From Bradyrhizobium diazoefficiens (GTDB lineage: Bacteria; Pseudomonadota; Alphaproteobacteria; Rhizobiales; Xanthobacteraceae): a stretch of DNA of 64,000 bases. Shown in pieces: positions 33,700-43,798 of the stretch. Position 1 is the first letter of the stretch. Each line of letters begins with the position of its first letter. A model generated the notes under the pieces. That model saw nothing but the letters and a program-made list of their open reading frames with translations, was not told where the DNA came from and did not search any database. The stretch covers positions 3,596,001 through 3,660,000 of the forward strand of contig NZ_CP067101.1 in NCBI RefSeq assembly GCF_016616425.1. Direction: 5' to 3'. The position numbers and the translations under genes are program-made.

Positions 33700-36186
33700 T
33701 CACTGAAGGCCGCCGGGACTGCTGCTCGTCGACGAGGTCGCCAGCGTGCGCAGGCCGATCTGGAACATGAACGCGTGGCTCAGCACGGGCGGCGTCGTGC
33801 CCGCAGAATAGCTATATGAGGTTACGTAGTTCGCCGCCAGCACGAAGCAGTCATCGACATAACCGGCGCCGAGTACATACTGGTTGATCTTGTTGGCTTC
33901 GAGGTCCCACCGCGTCGAGCCCGTCACCACCCAGTTGGTCGCGATCTTCAGCGAGCCCGAGGTCAGGATGCCCTCGCGGCGGGTCAGATAGCCGAGTTCC
34001 GGCTGCGCCGCGTAATTGCCGTACATCACGCCGATCGACCAGCGATTGAAGTTGGCGCGGCCTTCCGCCTCGAAGCGCTGGACGTTCCAGGTCTGCTCGT
34101 CCATGCGGGAGCGGACGCTGAACGTGTAGGTGCTGTTGGGCGAGTAGCTGGCGCCCGCGACGTAGTCGGAGCGCGGCTTGTCGAGGCCGGAATCCAGACC
34201 GGTGTTGATGGAGTCCTGGACCGCGAAGGAGTTCATGCCGAACAGCTGGTAGGACTGGCCGAACAGCACCTTGACGGCGCCGCCCTTGTCGAACTGCGTG
34301 GTGGACTGCACGCCGACATTGGCGCGGCCGCCGCCCTCGACGCGGTCATAGCCGGAGAATTTATCGACACTGAACAGGTTCGAGGCGTCGAACACCATGC
34401 TCTGGGCGTCCTCGTTCGGGAGCTTGCCGGCATAGCTCTCGTTCGGCCGGATGATGATCTGCGCGATCGGCTCGACGGTGGTCGATCCCCAGGGCTGAAT
34501 GTTGATGAAGGGATAGCGGTATTCCAGGCCCACGGTCGGCATCAGGCGGAGCGCCTGGGTGTCGCCGACGGGAAGATAGTTCGACACGCCGGGCTGGTTG
34601 GAGACCGAGGAGTTGATCGCGTCGGCGCGCAGACTGGCGAACGGCGTCCAGATCTGGCCGAGCGGATCGGTGAATGACTTGCGCCACTGCGCTTCGGCCG
34701 TGAGGCGGGTGTAGGTGCCGGGGAAGCCGCGCAGCAGGCACTGCGCCGGCGTGCGGGCGAGCGGATCGGCCGATGCCGTCGTGCACAGGCTGTTGGTGTT
34801 GGCGAGCGTCGTGATCGGATCGAACACCGCGCCGTCACGGGACAGGTTCACGAAGTTCGTCTTGTAGCTGAACTCGCCGCCGAAGACGGGATAGTTGAGC
34901 ACGTTGGAGTAGTCGATCACGGGATAGACGATCGGCACCTGGCTTTGGTTGCCCGAGAAGCTCAACCAGTACATCGTGCGCGCGTCGAAGAAGCTGCGAT
35001 TGCCGACGCCGGTCAGATACAGCTGCGAAATCGCGTCCGTCGGCAGGTTCAGGAACGATCCGAGCGGATCGCGGTAGGCTGCCAGGCGGTAATCCGACAT
35101 GAAGTAGTAGTCGGAAAGCAGGACGCCGTCCCAGCCCCAGACCCATTTGTCGTTCAGCGCGAACTGCCCCTTGGTCTCGACGCCGCCGCGGAACTGCTTG
35201 TCGCCGGGCAGGCCGGCGAACTGGCCGCGGTCGAGTTGGTCGATGCCGTAGACGCGGATCTGATAGGCGCCGTCCATCAGGCGCTGGCGGAATTCGGCCT
35301 GGAACAGCACGCCCTGCTTGGACGTGATGCGCGGGCTGAAGGTCGCGTCCATGTCGGGCGCGATCGCCCAATAGAACGGGATTTCGACGCCGTAGCCGAA
35401 CTTCGTGTAGGAGCTGAAGCCCGGCATCAGGAAGCCGGACTTGCGCTTCACCGTCGGATCGGGCGTCGAGAAATAGGGCATGTAGGCGAGCGGCACGCCG
35501 TAGAATTCGAGCTGCGCCGTCTCGAAATACAGCATCTTCTCCTGCTGGTCGTGGATGATGCGCGCGCCCTTGACCTGCCACAGCGGCGGCTTCTTCGGGT
35601 CGTCCCTGCACGGCGCGCAGGCCGTGTAGACGCCGTTCTCGAACACCGTGTAGTTGCCGCTGGAGCGGTCGGCGCGGCTCGCGGCCATGCGGGTCTGGTC
35701 GGCGGTGTCGACGCGCAGCGAATCCACGAAACCGTCGCGGTAATCGTCGGAGAGATCCATGATCTCGGCATAGGTGATCTTGCCGTCGGCATCCGTCATG
35801 CGGATGTTGCCTTCGGCATGCAGCCGCTTGGTCTTCTGGTCGTAGATGACCTTGTCGGCCTCGACGCTGGTGCCGTTGTAGAACAGCTGGACGTTGCCGA
35901 CCGCAGAGACGCGCGAATTGTTGTAGTCGTAGTCGACCTCGGTCGCCTGAACCAGCATCTGGTTGTCGTTGGCGACCTTCGGCGGCTTCGGACGCGGCGG
36001 CCGCGGATTGTAGGTGAAGCTCTGGGCGGAGGCGGGGGCCACGAGAACTGTGTCCATCAGCCCGCCGAGCGATGCCAATGTGGCAACGGCCATCAGGAGC
36101 CTGCGAACGGACAAGCCGCCCCCGTTCGCACGCATCACGATGCAGCGCGTCAAACGAGACACGGGTCCTCGATGGACGGCAGTCAC
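33700..36186 (-). CDS. lptD: LPS assembly outer membrane protein LptD
   Basis: Outer membrane translocon inserting lipopolysaccharide into the outer leaflet. After the signal peptide (ending ASAQ) comes the OstA/jellyroll domain (VQATEVDYDYNNSRVSAVGN to LRVDTADQTRM), then the long barrel. Cysteines at ACAPC and near the C-terminal half could form the disulfides needed for function. GTG 36186 is the start: AGGAGG lies seven bases upstream and the codon overlaps the lptG stop as TAGTG, giving 828 residues. Follows lptF-lptG and precedes its chaperone gene. Confidence 0.94.
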   Translation of the reverse strand: MTAVHRGPVSRLTRCIVMRANGGGLSVRRLLMAVATLASLGGLMDTVLVAPASAQSFTYNPRPPRPKPPKVANDNQMLVQATEVDYDYNNSRVSAVGNVQLFYNGTSVEADKVIYDQKTKRLHAEGNIRMTDADGKITYAEIMDLSDDYRDGFVDSLRVDTADQTRMAASRADRSSGNYTVFENGVYTACAPCRDDPKKPPLWQVKGARIIHDQQEKMLYFETAQLEFYGVPLAYMPYFSTPDPTVKRKSGFLMPGFSSYTKFGYGVEIPFYWAIAPDMDATFSPRITSKQGVLFQAEFRQRLMDGAYQIRVYGIDQLDRGQFAGLPGDKQFRGGVETKGQFALNDKWVWGWDGVLLSDYYFMSDYRLAAYRDPLGSFLNLPTDAISQLYLTGVGNRSFFDARTMYWLSFSGNQSQVPIVYPVIDYSNVLNYPVFGGEFSYKTNFVNLSRDGAVFDPITTLANTNSLCTTASADPLARTPAQCLLRGFPGTYTRLTAEAQWRKSFTDPLGQIWTPFASLRADAINSSVSNQPGVSNYLPVGDTQALRLMPTVGLEYRYPFINIQPWGSTTVEPIAQIIIRPNESYAGKLPNEDAQSMVFDASNLFSVDKFSGYDRVEGGGRANVGVQSTTQFDKGGAVKVLFGQSYQLFGMNSFAVQDSINTGLDSGLDKPRSDYVAGASYSPNSTYTFSVRSRMDEQTWNVQRFEAEGRANFNRWSIGVMYGNYAAQPELGYLTRREGILTSGSLKIATNWVVTGSTRWDLEANKINQYVLGAGYVDDCFVLAANYVTSYSYSAGTTPPVLSHAFMFQIGLRTLATSSTSSSPGGLQ

Positions 36187-37283
36187 TAACCGTCCTCCTG
36201 GTACAACAAGGCCAAAAAGCCGGTGAGGCCGCCCACCACCACGGGCAACCACGCCGCAGCGATCGGATGCATCAACTCAGCCTTGCTCAAGTCTTCAGTC
36301 ACTTTCGACAGGACGTAGAGCAGAAAGCCTGCGCCCACGCCACTCAAAACCATCTTCTGCACGCCGCCCATCCGGAAGAAGCGCAACGACACGGAGGCCG
36401 CGAGCATCACCATGGCCGCAAGCAAAAACGGCTGCGCCAGGAGCTTCTGATACTGGAGTCGGTATCCGGCTGTCGCGAAGCCCGAGCTTTCGGAGGAGCG
36501 GATGTAGCTCGGTAGTTGCCAAAAGGACACAGTCTCGGGGGTGGAGAAGCTGTTGCGGACCTGCGCCTCGGTCAGCGTCGTCGGAATCTCCAGGGTGGCC
36601 TGGTCGATCGGCGGAGAGTCCAGCGAGAAGCGGCGAACCGATTTGAACAACCAATGGCCGGCCTCCAACGTCGCCTCGCGCGCCTCGATCCGCTCCTTGA
36701 AGTGGTTGTCTGTGTCAAAGCGGAACAGCGTGAGCCCGGTGAGCCGGACGCCCTGCTGCTCGCTGCGCGCAGCGTTGATGATGGTCTGGCCGTCGCTGGT
36801 CACCTGATTGAGCCAGAAGCCGGAGGCGTCCTGGATGCCTCCGCCGGGCGCCGAGCCGAACAGCTCGGCCTCCATGCGCTTGGAGAGCTCGCGTAAATTG
36901 GCCGACATCGGATTGTAGGCGACGGTGGCGATCACCCCGATCAGGAGCGCGCTGCCGAGCGCCGGCGAGATGAACTGCCATGCGGAGATGCCGGCGGCGC
37001 GCGCGACCACGAGCTCGAGTCGGCGGGAGAGGGCGAGATAGCAGGTCATCGCGCCGATCAGCATGCAGAACGGCGTCAGCTTCTCCAGCAGCTGCGGCAC
37101 CCGGAACAGCGAGGTCTCGGCCACCATGAGCGCCGAGGCGGATGCCAGTCCCGATGTCTTGCGCACCATCTCGATGTAGTCGACCAGCACCAGCAACAGG
37201 AAGATGCCCGCGAACACGCCGAGCGCGGCGATCACGAAGCGGCCGGCGAAATAGCGCCCGAGTGTGTTGGTGAGCATGCTCAT
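36186..37283 (-). CDS. lptG: LPS export ABC transporter permease LptG
   Basis: Inner-membrane subunit of the LptB2FG transporter. 365 residues with an N-terminal helix set (LGRYFAGRFVIAALGVFAGI, LEKLTPFCMLIGAMTCYLAL), a central periplasmic jellyroll domain and three C-terminal helices (PFLLAAMVMLAASVSLRFF, MVLSGVGAGFLLYVLSKV, HPIAAAWLPVVVGGLTGFLA). ATG 37283 overlaps the lptF stop in ATGA. Same topology as LptF. Confidence 0.95.
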   Translation of the reverse strand: MSMLTNTLGRYFAGRFVIAALGVFAGIFLLLVLVDYIEMVRKTSGLASASALMVAETSLFRVPQLLEKLTPFCMLIGAMTCYLALSRRLELVVARAAGISAWQFISPALGSALLIGVIATVAYNPMSANLRELSKRMEAELFGSAPGGGIQDASGFWLNQVTSDGQTIINAARSEQQGVRLTGLTLFRFDTDNHFKERIEAREATLEAGHWLFKSVRRFSLDSPPIDQATLEIPTTLTEAQVRNSFSTPETVSFWQLPSYIRSSESSGFATAGYRLQYQKLLAQPFLLAAMVMLAASVSLRFFRMGGVQKMVLSGVGAGFLLYVLSKVTEDLSKAELMHPIAAAWLPVVVGGLTGFLALLYQEDG

Positions 37284-38449
37284 GCGGTGGCCGGACGTCC
37301 GAACAGCCGCGCAATGCGCGCGTTGGATCTGTTGATGGCCTCCATCAGGCGAGGGGGAGGCTCCACCACGATGCCGCCGACGATCATCCACAACCCGACG
37401 CCGATGGCGCCGAAAACCATCGCGTATTGCACCAGCACCGGGCCCGGCGACTTCACCGCCATCACCGAGCAGGCGAAGCCGGCCATGCGCAGGCCGAACA
37501 CCGCGATGACGGAGGAGCCGATCGAGAAGTTGCGGCTCTGGCGGGTGGTGCGCGGCGCACCGAGGAAGGCGAAGGTCAGCACGGCAAAGGCGAAGGGATA
37601 GATCGGCGCGAGCAGGCTGTCGTGCAGGGCCGAGCGGAACTGGCCGGGAATCTGCTTGTAGACGGGATCGTTCGCGGACGGCGAGAACAGCTCCCAGAGA
37701 TAGCGCTCGCGGATGCCGAGAGTGACGTCGCGGCCCTGGTTGGAGAATTTCGACATGTCGAAGCCGTAGCGGCCGAAGGCCACCAGCGCCGGATCGCGCT
37801 TGCCCGCCTCGAAGCGCTGGAGGTTGCCTGTCTCCAGCACCAGGAACGAGCCGGTGTCGTTCTTCACGACCTCGCCGCGTTCGGCGACGATCGAGACGCG
37901 CTCGTTCGGATCGCGGCGGTCGTCGATGAAAATGCCGGCAAGGATGCCGCCGGGCTGGCGTTCGCGAATCCGGATCGTGAGGTTCTTGTCGAGCTGGGCG
38001 AAGCGGCCGGGCTGCAGGATGTTGGTGAGCACGTCCGCGGTGATCTCGGCATCCCACTGCTTGATCCGCCGCATGCCGTCCGGGGCGAGATAGGCCGCGA
38101 TGAAGGCAACCAGCAGCGCCACCACGCAGGTGGCGTAGAAGAACGGATAGAACAGCCGGAACGGCGAGAAGCCGGCGGCATTCATCACGATGATCTCGGA
38201 ATCGGTCGCGAGCTTGTTCAGCGTGTGCGAGATCGCGATCATCAGCGCGATCGGCGAGATGATCAGGACCAGGGCCGGCACGACGAGGCTGGTGATGCCG
38301 AGGAAGGTGAGGATGGTCTGACCCTGGCTCGTCATCAGGTCGATGCCGCGCAACGCCTGCGTAATCCAGATCACGCCGGTGAGGCTGACCAGGATCAGCG
38401 CAAACGACGCCAGCGTCGTGCGGAAGATATACCTATCGATTGACCCCAT
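37280..38449 (-). CDS. lptF: LPS export ABC transporter permease LptF
   Basis: Partner of LptG, 389 residues. Begins MGSIDRYIFRTTLASFALIL, with VWITQALRGIDLMTSQGQT and LVLIISPIALMIAISHTLNK in the first helices, a periplasmic beta domain in the middle and three closing helices. First gene of a six-gene block (lptF, lptG, lptD, surA-like, pdxA, rsmA) with overlapping starts and stops at most junctions. Confidence 0.95.
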   Translation of the reverse strand: MGSIDRYIFRTTLASFALILVSLTGVIWITQALRGIDLMTSQGQTILTFLGITSLVVPALVLIISPIALMIAISHTLNKLATDSEIIVMNAAGFSPFRLFYPFFYATCVVALLVAFIAAYLAPDGMRRIKQWDAEITADVLTNILQPGRFAQLDKNLTIRIRERQPGGILAGIFIDDRRDPNERVSIVAERGEVVKNDTGSFLVLETGNLQRFEAGKRDPALVAFGRYGFDMSKFSNQGRDVTLGIRERYLWELFSPSANDPVYKQIPGQFRSALHDSLLAPIYPFAFAVLTFAFLGAPRTTRQSRNFSIGSSVIAVFGLRMAGFACSVMAVKSPGPVLVQYAMVFGAIGVGLWMIVGGIVVEPPPRLMEAINRSNARIARLFGRPATA

Positions 38450-38782
38450 GCGCTACCGCACGAATCCCACCAAGCCCCAATGCCGGCCGGAACTCCGGCT
38501 GTCCAACCAATCCCCGATCAGGGGATCCCCAAGGTTGGCCAATGCCTCTTCCGCCTACTCTCTCACTACCATCCCTTTGATCCGTCAACAAAATGGCTGA
38601 CGCATGGCACCCCTAATATATGGTTAATATTTCCCTCATTGTGACTTGGCCGCCACGGGGGCGCTTGGCATCTGCAGGGCCGCTGGCCCATAGTGCGGAA
38701 GGCTCAGTGAATCGCCGTTCAGGTCTGGCCCCGATCAGGGCCGTGAATGACAAAAAGACCAAGTTTTTTGAAGGAGTTATCC
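38450..38782. other. Divergent promoter region between lptF and pepA, no gene
   Basis: The AT-rich stretch CTAATATATGGTTAATATTT near 38611-38631 is the likely core promoter area for one or both directions, but no convincing -35/-10 pair could be fixed. A small hairpin GGCCC-CGATCA-GGGCC lies near 38728. Nothing else is recognised. Confidence 0.45.
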
Positions 38783-40282
38783 ATGCCAGATGCCATCAAG
38801 GTCGGCTTTGTCCCGTTGTCTGCCGCCGCCCGTGGCATCCTGGTCGTGTTCTGCGACGATAGTCTGAAGGTCGGTCCGGCGACGGCCAAGGCGCTGGGCG
38901 GCGCCATCGAACGGGTGAAACGCGCGGCCGCCGCCGTCGCCTTCAAAGGTAAGAGCGGATCCGCGCTGGACATCCTGGCGCCGGAAGGGGTGAAAGCCAC
39001 CCGTCTGCTCGTGATCGGCGCCGGCAAGGCGGCCGGTCTGAAGGCGAACGATTTCCTCAAATTCGGCGGCGTGGCGGCGGGCAAGCTTCCCGCCGGGGCC
39101 GCCGCCATGACCATCATGGCGGAACTGCCGGGTGGCGCCATGACGAGTGAGCAGGCCGTCGCGATCGCCTCCGGCCTGCGGCTGCGCGCCTACAAGTTCG
39201 ACCGCTACAAGACGAAGAAGAAGGACGGCGAGGAGGGTGGCTCGCGCGCCGACGTCTCGCTTGCGGTCGGCGATGCCATCGCCGCGAAAAAGGCGTTTGT
39301 CGCGGCCGGCCACGTCGTCGACGGCGTGATCATCGCGCGCGATCTCGTCAACGAGCCGCCGAACGTGCTGTTCCCCGAGGAGTTCGCGCGCCGCGCCGGT
39401 CAGCTCCGCAAGTTCGGCGTCAAGGTCGAGGTGCTCGACGTCAAGGCGATGCAGAAGCTCGGCATGGGCGCGCTGCTCGGCGTCGGCCAGGGCTCGACGC
39501 GGCCGAGCCGCACCGTGATCATGCGCTGGGACGGCGGCAAGAAAGGCGAGGCGCCGGTCGCCTTCGTCGGCAAGGGCGTGTGCTTCGACACCGGCGGCAT
39601 TTCGATCAAGCCGGCCGGCAGCATGGAGGACATGAAGGGCGACATGGGGGGAGCAGCCTGCGTCGTCGGCGTGATGCACGCGCTGGCGGCGCGCAAAGCC
39701 AGGGTCAACGTGGTCGGCGCCATCGGCCTCGTCGAGAACATGCCCGACGGTAATGCGCAGCGGCCGGGCGACATCGTCACCTCGATGTCGGGCCAGACCA
39801 TCGAGATCATCAACACCGACGCGGAAGGCCGCCTCGTGCTGGCCGACGTGCTCTGGTACATCGCCAAGAAGGTGAAGCCGAAATTCATGGTGGATCTGGC
39901 AACCCTCACCGGCGCGATCATGGTGGCGCTCGGCACCGAGCATGCCGGCATGTTCTCCAACAATGACGAGCTTGCCGACCGGCTGCTCGCAGCCGGAATC
40001 GAGAGCGGGGAAAAGGTCTGGCGCATGCCGCTCGGTCCCGAATACGACAAGCTGATCGATTCCCAGTTCGCGGACATGAAGAACACCGGCGGCCGTCATG
40101 GCGGCTCGATCACCGCGGCGCAGTTCCTGCAGCGCTTCGTCGAAGGCACGCCCTGGGCGCATCTCGACATCGCCGGCACTGCCATGGGCGCGCCGAAGAG
40201 CGACATCAACCAGAGTTGGGGAAGCGGCTATGGCGTCCGCCTGCTCGACCGTCTGGTCGCCGACCATTACGAGCGCAAATGA
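38783..40282 (+). CDS. pepA: Leucyl aminopeptidase
   Basis: Cytosolic M17 metallo-aminopeptidase, 499 residues. The C-terminal catalytic domain has [20 protein letters not shown] (metal ligands and catalytic Lys), DMGGAA and the family signature NTDAEGRL at about residue 344. ATG 38783 follows GAAGGAGTTATCC; codons upstream in frame lack similarity. holC follows after six bases, the usual gammaproteobacterial and alphaproteobacterial pairing. Confidence 0.97.
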   Translation: MPDAIKVGFVPLSAAARGILVVFCDDSLKVGPATAKALGGAIERVKRAAAAVAFKGKSGSALDILAPEGVKATRLLVIGAGKAAGLKANDFLKFGGVAAGKLPAGAAAMTIMAELPGGAMTSEQAVAIASGLRLRAYKFDRYKTKKKDGEEGGSRADVSLAVGDAIAAKKAFVAAGHVVDGVIIARDLVNEPPNVLFPEEFARRAGQLRKFGVKVEVLDVKAMQKLGMGALLGVGQGSTRPSRTVIMRWDGGKKGEAPVAFVGKGVCFDTGGISIKPAGSMEDMKGDMGGAACVVGVMHALAARKARVNVVGAIGLVENMPDGNAQRPGDIVTSMSGQTIEIINTDAEGRLVLADVLWYIAKKVKPKFMVDLATLTGAIMVALGTEHAGMFSNNDELADRLLAAGIESGEKVWRMPLGPEYDKLIDSQFADMKNTGGRHGGSITAAQFLQRFVEGTPWAHLDIAGTAMGAPKSDINQSWGSGYGVRLLDRLVADHYERK

Positions 40283-40288
40283 CCCGAG

Positions 40289-40741
40289 ATGACTGAAGTC
40301 CTGTTCTATCATCTGCAAAATATGACGGTCGAGAACGTGTTGCCGTCGCTTCTCGAGAAATCGCTCGAGCGCGGCTGGCGCGTCGTGGTGCAGTCGACCT
40401 CGGAAGAACGGGCCGACGCGCTTGACGCGCATTTGTGGACCTATCGCGACGATTCCTTCCTGCCGCACGCAACATGGCGCGTGAACGATGCCGCTGATCA
40501 GCCGATCGTGCTGGCGATCGAGGAGGACAATCCCAACGGCGCCCATGTCCGCTTCCTGGTCGACAATGCCGCCCTCCCGCAGGATGCGCAGGGCTATGCG
40601 CGCATGGTGCTGCTGTTCAACGGCGACGATCCGGACGCGCTCGCGCTCGCCCGCAGCACCTGGACGGATTGCAAGGCGCGGGGATTTGATGTCACCTATT
40701 GGCAGGCCGACGAGCGGGGCCGGTGGCAGCGTCGGAATTAG
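40289..40741 (+). CDS. holC: DNA polymerase III chi subunit
   Basis: Clamp-loader accessory protein that binds SSB, 150 residues. MTEVLFYHLQ, VLPSLLEKSLERGWRVVVQS, LDAHLWTYRDDSFLPHA and the final GRWQRR are typical of HolC. It directly follows pepA and is probably translated from the same message. Confidence 0.94.
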   Translation: MTEVLFYHLQNMTVENVLPSLLEKSLERGWRVVVQSTSEERADALDAHLWTYRDDSFLPHATWRVNDAADQPIVLAIEEDNPNGAHVRFLVDNAALPQDAQGYARMVLLFNGDDPDALALARSTWTDCKARGFDVTYWQADERGRWQRRN

Positions 40742-40867
40742 CGTCGATCGCAATTAATGATAATTTGCACTTTTCGGGCGATGCTGGCTTTTGTCACCTT
40801 CGTGCCGCAAAGTGATGTTGGGACAATCGCTTAGGGCTGGTCCTTCACGCGGGGAATTTGGTTTATC

Positions 40868-41398
40868 GTGCGCCATCAAAAGCTTCCCAGGTCGCTCATC
40901 ATTGCGTTGGCTGCCGTAGCACCGCTGGTCGCGGGCTGTTCTGGCGGGACCGATCTGTTGTCCAAGGATGCCGAATGGTTCCAGAAGCCGGGCCGTCTCT
41001 TCATCAAGAACATCTCGATCGAGTCGCCGCCGCTGACCCCCGACAAGCCGGTGGGAGCTGAGGATCTCGTCAGCGCCGACGGCGCCTGTCCCGGCATGGC
41101 GCCGCCTCCCGGGCCGGCCGATGCCAATGCATCGACGACGGAGCCGGCGCCGATGGGCGGCACGGTTGCGCTCGGCCATACCGAATGCGACGTGGTCCGC
41201 GGCATCGGTGCGCCCTCGACCGTCAACCTCTCCAACGATGCCGCCGGACGCCGCGTCGCCGTGGTGACCTGGACCACCGGTCCGCGTGCGGGCATCTACA
41301 CTTTCACCGCGGGACGTCTGTCCTCGATCGAGGGCAATCCCGAGCCGCAGCCGGTGCCGAAGGCGACGAAGCCGAAGCCGAGGAAGAAGCACGCGTAA
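40868..41398 (+). CDS. Putative lipoprotein, unknown function
   Basis: 176 residues. Starts at GTG 40868 with a lipoprotein signal (ALAAVAPLVAGC; Cys near residue 24 is the lipid site), followed by GGTDLLSKDAEWFQKPGRLF, a Pro/Ala linker and a small domain with LGHTECDVVRGIGAPSTVNL and VAVVTWTTGPRAGIYTF, which resembles BamE/SmpA-like folds only loosely. The C-terminus is Lys/Pro rich. Conserved in Bradyrhizobium by impression; no role known. Confidence 0.75.
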   Translation: MRHQKLPRSLIIALAAVAPLVAGCSGGTDLLSKDAEWFQKPGRLFIKNISIESPPLTPDKPVGAEDLVSADGACPGMAPPPGPADANASTTEPAPMGGTVALGHTECDVVRGIGAPSTVNLSNDAAGRRVAVVTWTTGPRAGIYTFTAGRLSSIEGNPEPQPVPKATKPKPRKKHA

Positions 41399-41542
41399 GC
41401 CGTATCGGCGGCTATCGACGTATAAATGCCTCGGACGCTCCGCAGCGCGTCACCGATGCCGCTGCTGAACCGGGCCCAGGAGCCGCGTGCAAGCTGACGC
41501 GTCGGTCCCGGTCTGCGTCGCGTCCGGGACACGAGAGCTCAT

Positions 41543-43405
41543 CTACCCCGCCGCCTCGTCAAACTGCGTGCTGGCCTCCAGCCATTGCTCCTCCGCGCGG
41601 GCCAGCGCGTCGGCCGCGTTGGCGCGCGCCTTTGACAGTTGTGCGGCCTGCTTGGGATCGCGCGTAAAAATGTCGGGCAAGGCGAGGGCGGTGTCGATCT
41701 TGGTGATGATCTCGCTGACGCGGGCGATCTCGGCTTCGGCTTCCGCGATGCGCTTCTTCAGCGAGCCGCGATTATCCGATCTTGCGCGCTGCGGCTTTTC
41801 GCTCGGCATACTGCGCTCGCGCGGGGGGCCTTCCGCGTTGCGCGTCGAGAGCACCAGGCGGCGATATTCGTCGAGGTCGCCGTCGTAATTGGTCACGGTG
41901 CGATCGGCGACGATCCAGAGCCGGTCGGCGCAGGCCTCGATCAGATAGCGGTCGTGCGAGACCATGATGACAGCGCCGGGGAATTCGTTGATGGCTTCCG
42001 CAAGCGCGGCACGGCTGTCGATGTCGAGATGGTTGGTCGGCTCGTCCAGGATGATCATGTTGGGGCCGAAGAAGGTCGCAAGGCCAAGCAGCAGACGCGC
42101 CTTCTCGCCGCCGGACAGTTTGCCGGCCTTGGTGTCAGCGGCCTTGCCGGAGAAGCCGATTGCTCCGGCGCGGGCACGGACCTTGGCTTCGGGCGCATCG
42201 CCCATCAGCTTGCGGACGTGGTCGTAGGCGGAGGCGTCTTCGTTGAGCTCGTCGAGCTGGTGCTGCGCGAAATAGGCGATCGACAGCTTGTCGGCCCGCG
42301 TCACCTTGCCGGAGAACGGCGCGAGGCGCCCGGCGAGCAGTTTTACAAGCGTCGACTTGCCGTTGCCGTTGGCCCCTAGCAGCGCGATGCGATCGTCGTT
42401 GTCGATGCGCAAGGTGACGCGGCTCAGCACCGGTGCTGCCGGATCGTAGCCGACCGAGGCATTGTCGACCGCGATGATCGGCGGCGACAGGATTTTCTCC
42501 GGCGCCGGGAAGCTGATCTCGCGCACGTCCTCGGTGACCAGCGCCGTGATCGGCTTCAGCCGCTCCAGCATCTTGACGCGAGACTGTGCCTGGCGTGCCT
42601 TGGAGGCCTTGGCCTTGAAGCGGTCGACGAAGGCCTGCAGCCGTGCGCGTTCGGCTTCCTGGCGCTTGACCTGCTTGGCGTCGAGCAATTCGCGCGCGGC
42701 ACGCTGCTCCTCGAACGAGGAGTAGGTGCCCTTGTAGAGCGTGAGCCTGCCGCGCTCCAGATGCAGGATCTGGTCGACCGAGCTGTCCAGGAGATCGCGG
42801 TCGTGGCTGATCACGATCACCGTGCGCGGATAATGCGCGAGATGATCCTCCAGCCACAGCGTGCCTTCGAGGTCGAGATAGTTGGTGGGCTCGTCGAGCA
42901 GCAGCAGGTCGGGGGCCGCGAACAGGGTGGCGGCGAGCGCGACACGCATCCGCCAGCCGCCGGAGAATTCGGCGCAGGGGCGGAGCTGGTCGGCGGCGGA
43001 GAAGCCGAGGCCGGACAGGATCGCGGCCGCCCGGCTCGGTGCCGAATGCGCGTCGATGTCGACCAGCCGGGTCTGAATTTCGGCGATCCGGTGCGGATCG
43101 GTCGCGCTTTCGGCTTCACGCAGCAGCGCGTCGCGTTCGAGATCGGCCTTGAGCACGACGGAGATCAGGCTGTCGGGGCCGTTCGGGGCTTCCTGTGCCA
43201 AGCTGCCGATGCGCCAGCGCGGCGGCAGCGTCACCGAGCCGTGCTCGCCCGCGAGCTCACCGCGGATCACCTTGAACAGTGTCGACTTGCCGGTACCGTT
43301 GCGTCCGACCAGACCGACGCGCGATCCGGGCGTGATCTGCACGGAACTCTGGTCAATCAGAAGGCGTCCGGCGAGACGGATAGAGAGGTCGGTGATGGAC
43401 AGCAT
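41543..43405 (-). CDS. ABC-F family ATPase
   Basis: Soluble protein with two ATP-binding cassettes and no membrane domain, 620 residues. Walker A motifs are GRNGTGKSTL (about 34-43) and GANGNGKSTL (about 345), signatures SGGWRMR and LSGGEKARLLL, Walker B LLLLDEPTNYLD and MIILDEPTNHLD. The inter-domain linker (LLDAKQVKRQEAERARLQAF) and C-terminal coiled coil after residue 530 fit the Uup/YheS-like group that acts on the ribosome. A GTCCCGG/CCGGGAC hairpin at 41505-41530 lies just downstream. Confidence 0.93.
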   Translation of the reverse strand: MLSITDLSIRLAGRLLIDQSSVQITPGSRVGLVGRNGTGKSTLFKVIRGELAGEHGSVTLPPRWRIGSLAQEAPNGPDSLISVVLKADLERDALLREAESATDPHRIAEIQTRLVDIDAHSAPSRAAAILSGLGFSAADQLRPCAEFSGGWRMRVALAATLFAAPDLLLLDEPTNYLDLEGTLWLEDHLAHYPRTVIVISHDRDLLDSSVDQILHLERGRLTLYKGTYSSFEEQRAARELLDAKQVKRQEAERARLQAFVDRFKAKASKARQAQSRVKMLERLKPITALVTEDVREISFPAPEKILSPPIIAVDNASVGYDPAAPVLSRVTLRIDNDDRIALLGANGNGKSTLVKLLAGRLAPFSGKVTRADKLSIAYFAQHQLDELNEDASAYDHVRKLMGDAPEAKVRARAGAIGFSGKAADTKAGKLSGGEKARLLLGLATFFGPNMIILDEPTNHLDIDSRAALAEAINEFPGAVIMVSHDRYLIEACADRLWIVADRTVTNYDGDLDEYRRLVLSTRNAEGPPRERSMPSEKPQRARSDNRGSLKKRIAEAEAEIARVSEIITKIDTALALPDIFTRDPKQAAQLSKARANAADALARAEEQWLEASTQFDEAAG

Positions 43406-43462
43406 GCGGCCTTGTCACCGCAGGCGCGATCAAACGCAACCCGTTTTTCCGTGACCCGCTCT

Positions 43463-43636
43463 TCAGTGCGGGTCGCGGTCGCGCTGCCTCAGCTCGTTGA
43501 GGAGCTGCTCGAGGTGGGTCGGCAAACGCGGTTCAGGCCGCAGGCTCTGCTGGAGCCGTTCGCCCACGGCATCGCAGATCGAGCGGCTGGTGCGCCGGTC
43601 GATCTGTTCGCTGTCATTGGCAAAAGGCCCAGCCAT
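43463..43636 (-). CDS. Small acidic/basic helical protein, possibly NepR-like
   Basis: 57 residues from ATG 43636: MAGPFANDSEQIDRRTSRSI, then a helical segment AVGERLQQSLRPEPRLPTHL ending LLNELRQRDRD. The pattern of a Gly-containing helix, a Pro hinge and a LLxxL helix is reminiscent of NepR anti-sigma factors, but the spacing differs by about two residues and the similarity is weak. It sits upstream of the ABC-F gene on the same strand. Confidence 0.5.
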   Translation of the reverse strand: MAGPFANDSEQIDRRTSRSICDAVGERLQQSLRPEPRLPTHLEQLLNELRQRDRDPH

Positions 43637-43769
43637 TGTGCGGTTCCGTGCTCTCAAAGTAACGACACGGTACCAAGTCATTGACCCCCAAAATGGTTTC
43701 GCCGCTTTCGGGCAAGGCCGGCATTCTCGTCAAAATTGTATGAATCCCGCTATATCCGCCCAAAATGCG

Positions 43770-43798
43770 AAGCCCCGGCGGGGGGATCGCCGGGGCTT
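43770..43798 (-). terminator. Hairpin terminator
   Basis: AAGCCCCGGCG and CGCCGGGGCTT form a perfect 11-bp stem around a 7-base loop. Read on the minus strand it is followed by CGCATTTTGG and lies about 60 bases after the stop of the Gly/Trp-rich protein gene, whose transcript it should end. Confidence 0.6.

Noticed and set aside
38600..38640. Promoter in the AT-rich block between lptF and pepA
   Set aside because: No -35/-10 pair with acceptable spacing could be fixed on either strand, so only the region is noted.
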